Assembly (NCBI GenBank): GCA_002280515.1
Contig: NCEA01000003.1
Span: 177,248 to 241,247 of the forward strand
DNA length: 64,000 nt
DNA from: Rhodobacterales bacterium 32-67-9
GTDB taxonomy: Bacteria > Pseudomonadota > Alphaproteobacteria > Rhodobacterales > Rhodobacteraceae
Direction: 5' to 3'
The notes beneath the pieces are model-generated. The model was given only the letters and a program-made list of their open reading frames with translations. It searched no databases and had not been told where the DNA came from. Made by a program: the position numbers and the translations under genes. Below, in pieces: positions 1 through 8,657 of this stretch; position 1 is the first letter of the stretch, and each line of letters starts with the position of its first letter.

Positions 1-101
1 TCGGATATCGCCGGCTGCGTCAGGTGCAGCGCGTCCGCCGCACGCGAAAAACCGCCTTCGATGGCGACGTTGTGAAAGGCGCGGAGCTGGACGTATCGCA
101 T
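1..101 (-). CDS. LysR-family transcriptional regulator, N-terminal fragment
   Basis: The gene runs off the left edge; only the first 33 codons are present. Reading right to left from the ATG at 99-101 gives MRYVQLRAFHNVAIEGGFSR followed by AADALHLTQPAIS, which is the canonical winged-helix start of LysR-type regulators (recognition helix TQPAIS). It is divergent from phnW with about 135 bp between them, the usual arrangement for a LysR activator and its target, so it is the likely AEP-responsive activator of the phnWAY operon. The effector-binding domain is outside the window, so target and inducer are inferred from position only. Confidence 0.85.
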   Translation of the reverse strand, partial: MRYVQLRAFHNVAIEGGFSRAADALHLTQPAIS

Positions 102-118
102 CGGTGCCGGGGTTCTGA

Positions 119-141
119 GCTTTGTCGCATCATACGAAAGC
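119..141. promoter_or_regulatory. Candidate LysR operator between lysR and phnW
   Basis: A near-perfect dyad GCTTT(g)TCG - 7 nt - CGAAAGC contains the LysR-type T-N11-A core (T at 125, A at 137). It lies about 20 bp upstream of the regulator start and about 95 bp upstream of phnW, where a recognition site would sit. No Pho box was seen in this intergenic region. Confidence 0.5.
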
Positions 142-236
142 AAAACTTATGGATCAATCTAAAATAACGATTTTACATATGGATTGGCGCGTGGGACATG
201 CAGGCATCCCGTGCATTCCGCCAAGGAGTCCCGACA

Positions 237-1424
237 ATGCAGACCCGAACCGATCCGCTGCCCAAGCCGAAGCTGGGCGAGCCCTATCTTCTGACACCGG
301 GGCCGTTGACGACGGCCTACGAGGTCAAGCAGGCGATGCTGCGGGACTGGGGGTCGTGGGACGCCGATTTCCGCGCGATGACGGCGTCGGTCTGCGATCA
401 GCTCGTGGCCATGGCGGGTGATACGGCCGGCGAATACACCTGCGTCCCGATGCAGGGATCGGGGTCCTTCGCGGTCGAGGCGATGCTCGGCACCTTCGTG
501 CCGAAGGACGGCAAGGTGCTGGTGCTGGCGAACGGCGCCTACGGGCTCCGCGCCGCCGAGACGATGCGCTACCTTGGACGCGCCTACACCCTGATCGACA
601 AGGGCGACTACATGCCGCCGCGCGGCGACGAGGTGGCGGCGGCGCTCGACGCCGACCCGGCCATCACACATGTGATCGCGATCCATTGCGAGACATCGAG
701 CGGTATCCTGAACCCGGTCGCGGAAATATCCGAGGCGGTCTATGCGCGCGGCCGCAAGCTCCTGATCGACTCGATGTCGGCGTTCGGGGCGCTGCCGCTC
801 AACGTCAACGAAATCCGCTACGAGGCGATGGTCTCGTCCGCCAACAAGTGCATCGAGGGCGTGCCGGGCTTCGGTTTCGTCGTCGCGCGGCGGTCGGAAC
901 TGGAGGCGGCGAAGGGGCGGAGCCATTCGCTCGCCCTCGATCTGCACGCCCAGTGGGCCTATCTGCAAAAGACCGGCCAGTGGCGCTATACCCCGCCGAC
1001 CCATGTCGTCGCGGCGTTCCTTGAAGCGCTGCGGATTCATGCGGCGGAAGGCGGCGTCGCGGCGCGTGGCGCGCGCTACACCCGTAACCGCGACGTGATG
1101 GTCGAAGGGATGCGCAGCCTCGGCTTCGAGACGCTTCTGAAGGATCGCTGGCTTTCGCCGATCATCGTGACGTTCTTCTGCCCGGCCGATCCGAACTTCG
1201 TCTTTGCCGACTTCTACGAGCGGATGAAGGCCAAGGGCTTCATCATCTATCCGGGCAAGTTGACGGTCGTGGATTCGTTCCGCATCGGCTGTATCGGGCG
1301 GATGGACGAACATGTCATGCGCAAGGTCGTGCAGGCCGCGAAGGAGGCGCTGGCCGAGATGGGCGTGACCTCCGCCGCGCCGCCCGAAGCGGCGCTGACC
1401 GAGCGTGCGAAACTCGCCGCCTGA
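237..1424 (+). CDS. phnW: 2-aminoethylphosphonate--pyruvate aminotransferase
   Basis: First step of AEP catabolism: transfers the amino group of 2-aminoethylphosphonate to pyruvate, giving phosphonoacetaldehyde and alanine (PLP-dependent, cytosolic). The 395-aa protein has the PhnW opening [10 protein letters not shown] and a conserved [11 protein letters not shown] segment. The PLP lysine is in [15 protein letters not shown] (about K204). The ATG at 237 is chosen over the upstream in-frame ATG at 198 because AAGGAG at 223-228 precedes it at good spacing. It is followed immediately by phnA and phnY, so phosphonoacetaldehyde goes through the oxidative PhnAY branch rather than PhnX. Family and pathway are well established; assignment is by sequence and context. 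Confidence 0.93.
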   Translation: MQTRTDPLPKPKLGEPYLLTPGPLTTAYEVKQAMLRDWGSWDADFRAMTASVCDQLVAMAGDTAGEYTCVPMQGSGSFAVEAMLGTFVPKDGKVLVLANGAYGLRAAETMRYLGRAYTLIDKGDYMPPRGDEVAAALDADPAITHVIAIHCETSSGILNPVAEISEAVYARGRKLLIDSMSAFGALPLNVNEIRYEAMVSSANKCIEGVPGFGFVVARRSELEAAKGRSHSLALDLHAQWAYLQKTGQWRYTPPTHVVAAFLEALRIHAAEGGVAARGARYTRNRDVMVEGMRSLGFETLLKDRWLSPIIVTFFCPADPNFVFADFYERMKAKGFIIYPGKLTVVDSFRIGCIGRMDEHVMRKVVQAAKEALAEMGVTSAAPPEAALTERAKLAA

Positions 1425-1458
1425 GGCGGCCCCCGAATCTGAGACGAAAGGAATACCA

Positions 1459-2709
1459 ATGACCGCCACCACACACGCGCCTGTCATGGCGAACGACCGC
1501 GCCTATCCCTGGCCGAAGGTGCCCGCCATCGCGATCTGCCTTGACGGCTGCGAGCCGGAATACCTCGATGTCGCCATCGCCGAGGGCCTGATGCCGAACC
1601 TCAAGCGGATGCGCGCGGCTGGGACGGACCGGCTGGCGCATTCGGTCATCCCGAGCTTCACCAACCCCAACAACCTCTCCATCGCCACCGGCCGCCCGCC
1701 GGCGGTGCACGGGATCTGCGGCAACTACCTTTACGAGCCGGAGACCGGGCAGGAAGTGATGATGAACGACGTGCGGTTCCTGCGCGCGCCGACGGTCTTC
1801 AAGCAGTTCTACGATGCCGGGGCGCGGGTCGCCGTCGTCACCGCCAAGGACAAGCTGCGCGCGCTTCTGGGGGCCGGGCTGAAGTTCGACGAGGACCGGG
1901 CGATTGCCTTTTCGTCGGAAAAGTCCGGCACGACGACGAAGGCCGAGCACGGCATCGACAATGCGAGCGAATGGCTCGGCATGCCGGTGCCCGAGGTCTA
2001 TTCGGCGGAGCTCAGCGAATTCGTCTTCGCGGCAGGGGTCAAGCTTCTCAAGGAGTGGAAGCCTGACGTCATGTACCTTTCCACCACCGATTACGTGCAG
2101 CACAAATACGCGCCCGACCAGCAGGGGGCGAAGGACTTCTACGCAATGTTCGACCGCTACCTCGGCCAGCTCGACGCGCTCGGCGCCGCCATCGTGGTGA
2201 CCGCCGACCACGGCATGAAGCCGAAGCACAACGCCGACGGCACGCCGGCGGTCATCTATGTGCAGGACCTGATGGACGAGTGGCTGGGAAAGGACGCGGC
2301 ACGGGTGATCTTGCCGATCACTGATCCCTACGTCGTTCACCACGGCGCGCTCGGTTCTTTCGCCACCGCCTATCTGCCGGCGGGGGCTGACAGAGCCGAC
2401 ATCATGGACCGGCTTTCGGTGCAGGAGGGGATCACGCTGGTCGTCACCCGCGAGGAGGCGGTGAAGCGGTTCGAACTGCCCGCCGACCGGATCGGCGATA
2501 TTGTGATGATTTCCGGCGAGAACACGACCATCGGCACCTCGGCCCACCGCCACGACCTGGCCGCGCTGAAGGAGCCCTTGCGCAGCCACGGCGGCTTGAC
2601 CGAGCAGGAAGTGCCGTTCATCGTCAACCGCAGGATCGACCTGCCGGGGGCGCCGGTCCTGCGTAACTTCGATGCGTTCCTCTATGCCTGCACGGCAGCG
2701 GCGCTCTGA
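1459..2709 (+). CDS. phnA: Phosphonoacetate hydrolase
   Basis: Cleaves the C-P bond of phosphonoacetate to acetate and phosphate; a metal-dependent member of the alkaline phosphatase superfamily. The 416-aa product has the metal-ligand motif [11 protein letters not shown] (D29), the nucleophile threonine in PSFTNPNN (T68) and the metal-binding [12 protein letters not shown]; residues 29 and 68 match the numbering known for the Sinorhizobium enzyme. The start is ATG 1459, preceded by GAAAGGAA. It sits between phnW and phnY, completing the PhnW-PhnY-PhnA route. The gene reads through without lesions. Confidence 0.95.
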   Translation: MTATTHAPVMANDRAYPWPKVPAIAICLDGCEPEYLDVAIAEGLMPNLKRMRAAGTDRLAHSVIPSFTNPNNLSIATGRPPAVHGICGNYLYEPETGQEVMMNDVRFLRAPTVFKQFYDAGARVAVVTAKDKLRALLGAGLKFDEDRAIAFSSEKSGTTTKAEHGIDNASEWLGMPVPEVYSAELSEFVFAAGVKLLKEWKPDVMYLSTTDYVQHKYAPDQQGAKDFYAMFDRYLGQLDALGAAIVVTADHGMKPKHNADGTPAVIYVQDLMDEWLGKDAARVILPITDPYVVHHGALGSFATAYLPAGADRADIMDRLSVQEGITLVVTREEAVKRFELPADRIGDIVMISGENTTIGTSAHRHDLAALKEPLRSHGGLTEQEVPFIVNRRIDLPGAPVLRNFDAFLYACTAAAL

Positions 2710-2726
2710 CCATGAAGGATCAACCG

Positions 2727-4175
2727 ATGACCAAGATCGAGGTCCGCCACGAAGGCATGCGGATCGGTGGCGAGACCGTCTTCACCGACCGGGTGATCGA
2801 GGTCCGCTATCCCTATACGGGCGAAGTGGTCGGCACGGTTCCGGCCGGGACCGCGGAACACGCCCGCAGGGCCTTCGAGATCGCGGCGAGCTACCGCTCG
2901 ACGCTGACGCGGTATGAGCGCAGCCAGATCCTGAAGCGCGCGGGCGAACTGATCGGCGAGCGGCGCGATTACCTGGCGAAATGGCTGGTGCTGGAGCTGG
3001 GCATCTCATGGCAGCACGCGGTCTACGAGACCAAGCGCGCGCAGGATGTCTACACCTTCGCCGCCGCGCAGGCCCTGCAGGACGACGGGCAGATCTTTTC
3101 CTGCGACCTGACGCACAACGGCAAGGACCGCAAGATCTATACCAAGCGCGAGCCGGTGCGGGCGATTTCAGCCATCACGCCCTTCAACCACCCGTTGAAC
3201 ATGGTCAGCCACAAGGTCGCGCCGTCGATTGCCACCAACAACTGCATGGTGGTGAAGCCGACCGAGTTGACGCCGCTGACCGCGCTGACGCTGGCCGATA
3301 TCCTTTACGAGGCCGGGCTGCCGCCGGAGATGCTCCAGGTGGTGACCGGACTGCCCGCCGATATCGGCGACGAGATGATCACCAACCCGAATATCGACAT
3401 CGTGACCTTCACCGGAGGGGTGCCGGTCGGCAAGCTGATCGCGGCAAAGGCGGTTTACAAGCGGCAGGCGCTGGAGCTGGGCGGCAACGATCCGCTGATC
3501 GTGCTCAATGACCTCGACGATGCCGATCTGGAGAAGGCGGCGACCATTGCGGTGGCGGGGGCTACTGGAAACTCCGGCCAGCGCTGCACGGCGGTCAAGC
3601 GCATCCTTGTGCAGGACAGCGTCGCCGACCGGTTCGTGCCGATGGTGCTGGAGAAGGCCAAGGCGCTCAGGTTCGGCGACCCGATGGACCCGGCGACCGA
3701 GCTTGGCTGTGTCATCAGCGCGAAGGCGGCGGAGCTTTTCGAAAAGCGCGTGTACATGGCGGCGGATCAGGGGGCGAAGGTGCTCTACGATCCGGGCCGC
3801 AAGGGCGCGCTTTTGCCGCCGATCGTGGTGGATCATGTGCCGCATGACAGCGAACTGGTCATGGAGGAGACCTTTGGTCCCATCGTCCCCATCGTCCGTG
3901 TGCCCGACGATGATGCCGAGGTGATGCGAATCTCCAACTCCACGCCCTTCGGCCTCTCCTCCGGTGTCTGCACCAACGATTTCAGACGGATGCAGGCCTT
4001 TATCGAGGGGCTGAACGTCGGCACGGTGAACATCTGGGAACAGCCCGGCTACCGGATCGAGACCTCGCCTTTCGGCGGCATCAAGGACAGCGGCAACGGC
4101 GTGAAGGAGGGGGTGACGGAGGCAATGAAGTTCTTCACCAATGTGAAGACCTATTCGCTTCCCTGGCCCCGGTGA
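2727..4175 (+). CDS. phnY: Phosphonoacetaldehyde dehydrogenase
   Basis: NAD(P)+-dependent aldehyde dehydrogenase that oxidises phosphonoacetaldehyde to phosphonoacetate, feeding PhnA. The 482-aa ALDH fold has the nucleotide-binding region around ITPFNHPLN, the glutamate motif LELGGNDP and the catalytic cysteine in [11 protein letters not shown] (about C287). Start: ATG 2727 has AAGGA seven bases upstream; an in-frame ATG at 2712, only 2 bp after the phnA stop, is possible and would add five residues. The operon context with phnW and phnA identifies the substrate, since ALDH sequence alone would be ambiguous. Confidence 0.92.
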   Translation: MTKIEVRHEGMRIGGETVFTDRVIEVRYPYTGEVVGTVPAGTAEHARRAFEIAASYRSTLTRYERSQILKRAGELIGERRDYLAKWLVLELGISWQHAVYETKRAQDVYTFAAAQALQDDGQIFSCDLTHNGKDRKIYTKREPVRAISAITPFNHPLNMVSHKVAPSIATNNCMVVKPTELTPLTALTLADILYEAGLPPEMLQVVTGLPADIGDEMITNPNIDIVTFTGGVPVGKLIAAKAVYKRQALELGGNDPLIVLNDLDDADLEKAATIAVAGATGNSGQRCTAVKRILVQDSVADRFVPMVLEKAKALRFGDPMDPATELGCVISAKAAELFEKRVYMAADQGAKVLYDPGRKGALLPPIVVDHVPHDSELVMEETFGPIVPIVRVPDDDAEVMRISNSTPFGLSSGVCTNDFRRMQAFIEGLNVGTVNIWEQPGYRIETSPFGGIKDSGNGVKEGVTEAMKFFTNVKTYSLPWPR

Positions 4176-4190
4176 GCCGGCGGCGGCTGC

Positions 4191-4230
4191 GGGAGCCTCC
4201 GGCGGAGGTATTTGGGGCAAGATGAAAGGG
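4191..4230 (+). repeat. Interspersed repeat copy 1 (GATATTT/GTATTT - GCAAGATGAA family)
   Basis: GCCTCCGGCGG followed by AGGTATTT, four bases, and GCAAGATGAAAGGG. The same module recurs at about 10664, 19127 and 44655, with a variant at 49491. Here it occupies nearly all of the phnY-pbfA gap, and the ATG inside it is the apparent start codon of the downstream gene. Confidence 0.75.
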
Positions 4231-5586
4231 CGGGGGGTGATCACCCATACCGAGGGCGAGTCGAATACTTCAGAGGCGCGGCGGGACTGGGCGGCGCGCC
4301 AACCGGACGCGGCGACGCGTGAGTTGCTTTCGCGGGATGCGGAGGCGTTCCTGCACCAGTCGCTGTCCTCGCCCTGTCTTTCGACCATTGCGAAGGCCGA
4401 GGGGATCTGGATCGAGGATACCGCCGGGCGGCGCTACATGGATTTCCATGGCAATTCGGTGCATCACATCGGCTATGCCCATCCGCGCGTCGTGGCGGCG
4501 ATCAAGGCGCAGCTTGAGGATTTGAGCTTTTCGCCGCGCCGCTTCACCAATGCGGTATCGGTCGAACTGGCGGAGGAACTCGCTCGGATCGCTCCGGGCG
4601 ATCTGGGCAAGGTACTGTTCACTACCGGGGGGTCGGACGCGAACGAGGTGGCACTCAGGCTCGCGCGGGCGGCGACGGGGCGGTTCAAGACGCTGAGTTT
4701 CTGGGACGCATTTCACGGTGCCGGGTTCGGTGCGTCGAGCGTCGGCGGCGAGGCGACGTTCCGGTCGGGCATCGCCGGGCCGCTTCTGCCGGGGGCGGAG
4801 CATGTGGCGCCGTTCAACTGCTATCGCTGCGCCTATGGCCATGCCGGTCCGGAAAGTTGCGGCCTCGCCTGCGCGAAGATGGTCGACTACGTGCTGGAGC
4901 GTGAAGGCGATGTCGCCGCCGTCATCGCCGAGCCGATGCGGGCGGTGCCGGTGGTGCCGCCGCCGGGCTTCTGGAAGGCGGTGCGGGCGGCCTGCGACCG
5001 GCATGGCGCGCTCCTGATCATGGACGAGATTCCGACCGGCCTTGGCAAGACCGGCGCCATGTTCGCCTTCGAGCATGACGGGGTGGTGCCCGACATCGTC
5101 ACGCTCGGCAAGGCGCTCGGGGGCGGCATCCTGCCGATTGCCGCGGTGGTGGCGCGGCGCGACCTCGATGTGGCGGGTGATTTCGCCATCGGCCACTATA
5201 CCCACGAGAAGAACCCGGTGACGGCGCGGGCGGCGCTGGAAACGCTGGCGGTGATCCGCGAGGAGGGGTTGGTGGCGCGGGCGGCGGAGCTTGGGGCACA
5301 TGCATTGGAGCGACTGCGCGCGGCGCTGGGCGATTGCCGGATCGTCGGCGACCTGCGCGGGCGCGGCCTGATGTTCGGCGTCGAGATCGTCGAGGACCGC
5401 GACACCAGGGTGCCGGCGAAGGAGCGGGCGGAGCGGATTTACTACCGCTGCCTTGAGGCGGGGTTGAGTTTCAAGATCAGCGCCGGCTGTGTGCTGACCC
5501 TGTCGCCGCCGCTTGTCATCGACCGCGTGGATCTGGACCGGGCGCTCGACATCGTCGCGGCGGCGATCCTTCCCGAGGCGGCCTAG
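4222..5586 (+). CDS. pbfA: (R)-1-hydroxy-2-aminoethylphosphonate ammonia-lyase-like PLP enzyme (PbfA type)
   Basis: A 454-aa class III aminotransferase-fold protein. It has the conserved DFHGNSVHHIGYAHP segment, the PLP-phosphate region TTGGSDANE, the cofactor aspartate in LIMDEIPTGLGKTG and the PLP lysine in TLGKALGGG (about K297). In this context it best matches PbfA, which eliminates ammonia from 1-hydroxy-AEP to give phosphonoacetaldehyde, widening the PhnWAY pathway to the hydroxylated substrate. A related class III transaminase or lyase cannot be excluded from sequence alone. The start ATG lies inside an interspersed repeat; a GTG at 4237 is an alternative. Its stop shares CTAG with the stop of the convergent deoR gene. 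Confidence 0.75.
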   Translation: MKGRGVITHTEGESNTSEARRDWAARQPDAATRELLSRDAEAFLHQSLSSPCLSTIAKAEGIWIEDTAGRRYMDFHGNSVHHIGYAHPRVVAAIKAQLEDLSFSPRRFTNAVSVELAEELARIAPGDLGKVLFTTGGSDANEVALRLARAATGRFKTLSFWDAFHGAGFGASSVGGEATFRSGIAGPLLPGAEHVAPFNCYRCAYGHAGPESCGLACAKMVDYVLEREGDVAAVIAEPMRAVPVVPPPGFWKAVRAACDRHGALLIMDEIPTGLGKTGAMFAFEHDGVVPDIVTLGKALGGGILPIAAVVARRDLDVAGDFAIGHYTHEKNPVTARAALETLAVIREEGLVARAAELGAHALERLRAALGDCRIVGDLRGRGLMFGVEIVEDRDTRVPAKERAERIYYRCLEAGLSFKISAGCVLTLSPPLVIDRVDLDRALDIVAAAILPEAA

Positions 5587-6338
5587 CCTGCCAGCGTCAG
5601 GATCGCGCCGCCCGCATCGAGGGCGGCGGCGATGTCGGGGGCCGGCGGCCGGTCGGTGACGATTTCGCCGATGCCGTTGAAACCGGCGACGTTGATCAGG
5701 CCGCGGCGGCCGAATTTCGTGTGGTCGGTGACGACCACCCGGCGTTCTCCGCGCGAGAGGACAAGGCGGGCGAATTCGGATTCCTCGAGCGCGTAGTCCA
5801 TCACCCCGCTCGCATCGACGGCACCGGCGGAGATCACCGCGTGGTGCACGGTGAAGCGGGCGATGAAATCGAGCGCGGACTTGCCGAAGGCGGCGCCGGA
5901 ATCGCTCCGCAACTCGCCCCCGGCCATGTAGACACGGTTGCCGTTCACCGTGGCGAGCGTGCGGGCAATGTCGGAGGAGTTGGTGACCACGGTCAGCCGG
6001 CGGTGGCCCATGAGTTCGCGGGCGACGTAGCTTGTCGTCGTTCCGGTGTCGAACATCACCGATTCGCCGTCGCGGATCGACGCTGCGACGGCCTTCGCGA
6101 TTGCCTGCTTTGCGGCGGCATTCTCGCGCATCCGCTTCTGGAACGGCGCCTCTCCGACCTGCCCGGCAAGGCCGACCGCGCCGTGGACGCGCATGACGGC
6201 GCCGGTCTCGCTCAGGGGTTTCACGTCGCGCCGGACGGTTTCGAGCGAGACGCCGAGTTGCCGGGCCAGCGCCGAGATCGTCACGGTTCCCTCGGTCTCG
6301 AGGATCTTCAGGATATCGGAATGGCGTTTGGACAGCAT
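5583..6338 (-). CDS. DeoR/GlpR-family transcriptional regulator
   Basis: 251 aa. The N-terminal DeoR helix-turn-helix is seen in KRHSDILKILETEG and ISALARQLGVSLETVRRDV. The C-terminal DeoRC sensor domain (ISOCOT fold) has the SVMFDTGTTTSYVA segment, TVVTNSSDIA and VVVTDHTKFGRRG. The DeoR-type start at 6338 (MLSKRHSD) is preferred over an upstream extension of 31 codons that has no family character. It is convergent with pbfA and divergent from the ABC importer. DeoR proteins usually repress neighbouring transport or catabolic genes in response to a phosphorylated metabolite; here the ABC importer is the obvious target, by position only. Confidence 0.85.
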   Translation of the reverse strand: MLSKRHSDILKILETEGTVTISALARQLGVSLETVRRDVKPLSETGAVMRVHGAVGLAGQVGEAPFQKRMRENAAAKQAIAKAVAASIRDGESVMFDTGTTTSYVARELMGHRRLTVVTNSSDIARTLATVNGNRVYMAGGELRSDSGAAFGKSALDFIARFTVHHAVISAGAVDASGVMDYALEESEFARLVLSRGERRVVVTDHTKFGRRGLINVAGFNGIGEIVTDRPPAPDIAAALDAGGAILTLAG

Positions 6339-6557
6339 GATTTGGCTCCGACGATGGCGCGATCTTAGGCGAGGCGGCGGTGATACGCAATTATCGGGCG
6401 TGAAACGGGCATCAAAATCACAAAAAACCACAAATGGCGATTGACGGAATCACTTCGCTCGGCCCTACTTGACCTCAGGGACGGGCAGGGCGCGCCGATC
6501 GCGCCCGGGAACGACCGTCCGAAGACCGGCGAAGCCGGCCGAACAGGGGGTTCACCA

Positions 6558-7520
6558 ATGTCCAAGACCAAGACCGTTATCCGGGTTCGCGCGCTGGCCG
6601 TGTCGGCCCTGGCGCTGTGCGCGGGCGCTGCGCTGGCGCAGGAATCGAGCGATCCGATCAAGCTGACGCTGCATGACTGGACCGGCCAGCTGATCACCAC
6701 CCAGCTGATGGGCGATATTCTTCAGCAGGCGGGCTACAACGTCGAATACGTGCAGGCCGACTATCTCGCGCAGTTCGCGGGGCTTGAGACCGGCGACCTG
6801 CATGTCGCGATGGAGATGTGGGAAACCACGGGCCGCGACGCAATGGACGCCGCAACGGCCACCGGCAAGGTCGAGAACATCGGCCCGACCGGCATGAAGG
6901 CCAAGGAAGAGTGGTGGTATCCGACCTACATGAAGGAGAAATGCCCCGGCCTGCCCAACTGGGAGGCGCTGAAGGACGAGGCCTGCGCGGAGGCATTCTC
7001 CACTGCCGAGACCGCACCGAAGGGCCGCTATCTGGGTGGGCCGGTGACCTGGGGCGGCTTCGACGACGAACGGGTCGAGGCGCTGGACCTGCCGTTCGAG
7101 GTGATCCATGCGGGCACCGATGCGGCGCTTTTCGCGGAGCTGGAAAGCGCCTACCAGCGGCAGGCGCCGATCATGCTCTGGATCTACGCGCCGCACTGGG
7201 CGCCGGCCAAGTATGAGGGTGAGTGGGTCGAGTTCCCGGAATACACCGCCGAGTGCTACAACGATCCGGCCTGGGGCTCGAACCCCGACATGGCTTATGA
7301 CTGTGGCAAGCCCTTCGGCGAGATCTGGAAGGTCGGCTGGGCTGGCGTGAAGGACAAGTGGCCGGGCGCCTACAAGGCGATCCAGGCCTTCACCATCGAC
7401 AATGCCGAGATGGGCGCGATGATCACCGAGGTCGATCTGAACGGAAAGACCGTCGAGGCCGTCGCCGACGAATGGATGGCCGCCAACGAGGGCCGCTGGA
7501 AGGGCTGGATCGGTCAGTAG
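6558..7520 (+). CDS. ProU-type ABC importer, periplasmic binding protein (probable AepX-like, AEP)
   Basis: 320 aa with a Sec signal peptide (ALCAGAALAQ, cleavage near residue 26) and the OpuAC/ProX fold typical of quaternary-amine binders such as ProX and TmoX (LHDWTGQLITTQLMGDIL, MWETTGRDAM, IMLWIYAPHWAPAKY). Aromatic residues in MWE, WWYP and WIYAPHW could form a ligand cage. It begins an operon with an ATPase and a double-length permease. Because it follows phnWAY-pbfA, and because AEP importers of the AepXVW class have this architecture (established knowledge), AEP is the most likely ligand; TMAO, glycine betaine or choline remain possible. A 200-bp divergent region with AT-rich CACAAA repeats near 6420 separates it from deoR. 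Confidence 0.8.
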   Translation: MSKTKTVIRVRALAVSALALCAGAALAQESSDPIKLTLHDWTGQLITTQLMGDILQQAGYNVEYVQADYLAQFAGLETGDLHVAMEMWETTGRDAMDAATATGKVENIGPTGMKAKEEWWYPTYMKEKCPGLPNWEALKDEACAEAFSTAETAPKGRYLGGPVTWGGFDDERVEALDLPFEVIHAGTDAALFAELESAYQRQAPIMLWIYAPHWAPAKYEGEWVEFPEYTAECYNDPAWGSNPDMAYDCGKPFGEIWKVGWAGVKDKWPGAYKAIQAFTIDNAEMGAMITEVDLNGKTVEAVADEWMAANEGRWKGWIGQ

Positions 7521-7622
7521 CCGCAGCCGCCGCTGCCTGCCGCCCATCGCCTCCCGCCCATCGCCTCCCGTCCGCGCGGCTCCCGGCGCGGGCGGGTCCA
7601 TATTGCCTTGTCCGGACCAAAG

Positions 7623-8654
7623 ATGACCGACACGTCCATTCTGCCCGCCGACGCCAAGCTGGTCTGCCGAGAGGTCTGGAAACTTTTCGGCGCCCGGGCC
7701 GGCGAGACGTTGCGCGCGCTCGGACCTGAACCGGAGATCGCGCGGATCGTCGACGCCGGGCTGGTGCCGGCGGTGCGCGCGGTGAACCTCGCGGTGCGCG
7801 AGGGCGAGATCTTCGTGATAATGGGGCTCTCGGGGTCGGGCAAGTCGACGCTGGTGCGGCTCATGTCGCGGCTGATCGAGCCGACTGCGGGGGAGATTCT
7901 CTTCAACGGCCGCAATCTTCTGGCCGCCTCGACCGAGGAGATGGTGGAGATCCGGCGCCACAAGATGGGCATGGTGTTCCAGCATTTCGCGCTTTTGCCG
8001 CACCTGTCGGTTCTCGGCAACGTCGCCTTCCCGCTGGAAATCCAGGGCGTCGCGCGCGAGGAGCGCGAGGCGCGGGCGCGCAAGATGATCGCGCTTGTCG
8101 GGCTCGGCGGGCGCGAGGACGCGCTGCCGCGCCAGTTGTCCGGCGGCCAGCAGCAGCGGGTGGGCATTGCCCGGTCGCTTGCGGTCGAACCCGAACTCTG
8201 GTTCCTCGACGAACCCTTCTCCGCGCTCGATCCGCTGATCCGGCGCGAGATGCAGGACGAGTTCATGCGCCTGCAATCGGTGCTGAGGAAGACCATCGTC
8301 TTCATCACCCACGATTTCGACGAGGCGATCCGGCTGGCCGACAGGATCGCGGTGATGAAGGACGGGGCGATCGTCCAGCAGGGCACGCCGGAAGAGATCG
8401 TGCTGAGCCCGGCCACCGATTACGTGCGCGAATTCACCCGGGCGGTGCCGAAGTCCAAGGTCGTGCGGGTGAAAAGTGCGATGCGGCCGGTGGCGGGCGC
8501 GGCCAGCGGCACGGTGTCGGAACGCATGACGGTGGCCGAAGTGGCGCCGATGTTCCTTGACGGGGTCGAGGTTCTGGCCGCGACCGGAGAGGCGGGCAGG
8601 GTGACGGGCCATCTGCACCGCGCCGATGTCGTCAAGCTGATGCTCGGGGGGTAG
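7623..8654 (+). CDS. ProV-type ABC importer ATP-binding subunit
   Basis: 343 aa. It has the ProV-type N-terminal extension with the sequence VWKLFGARAGE, Walker A in GLSGSGKST, Q-loop VFQHFALLPH, signature LSGGQQQRVG, Walker B LWFLDEPFSALD and switch HDFDEA. The C-terminal roughly 70 residues resemble a degenerate CBS-like tail, as in quaternary-amine importers. The ATG at 7623 is preferred to a TTG at 7608. It sits between the binding protein and the permease, three bases from the latter. The gap before it (7521-7622) holds a short tandem duplication of CGCCCATCGCCTCC. Confidence 0.85.
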   Translation: MTDTSILPADAKLVCREVWKLFGARAGETLRALGPEPEIARIVDAGLVPAVRAVNLAVREGEIFVIMGLSGSGKSTLVRLMSRLIEPTAGEILFNGRNLLAASTEEMVEIRRHKMGMVFQHFALLPHLSVLGNVAFPLEIQGVAREEREARARKMIALVGLGGREDALPRQLSGGQQQRVGIARSLAVEPELWFLDEPFSALDPLIRREMQDEFMRLQSVLRKTIVFITHDFDEAIRLADRIAVMKDGAIVQQGTPEEIVLSPATDYVREFTRAVPKSKVVRVKSAMRPVAGAASGTVSERMTVAEVAPMFLDGVEVLAATGEAGRVTGHLHRADVVKLMLGG

Positions 8655-8657
8655 GCG

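Noticed and set aside
7540-7575. Two tandem copies of CGCCCATCGCCTCC as a possible CRISPR or regulatory repeat
   Set aside because: Only two adjacent 14-nt copies without spacers; a simple local duplication in an intergenic region.
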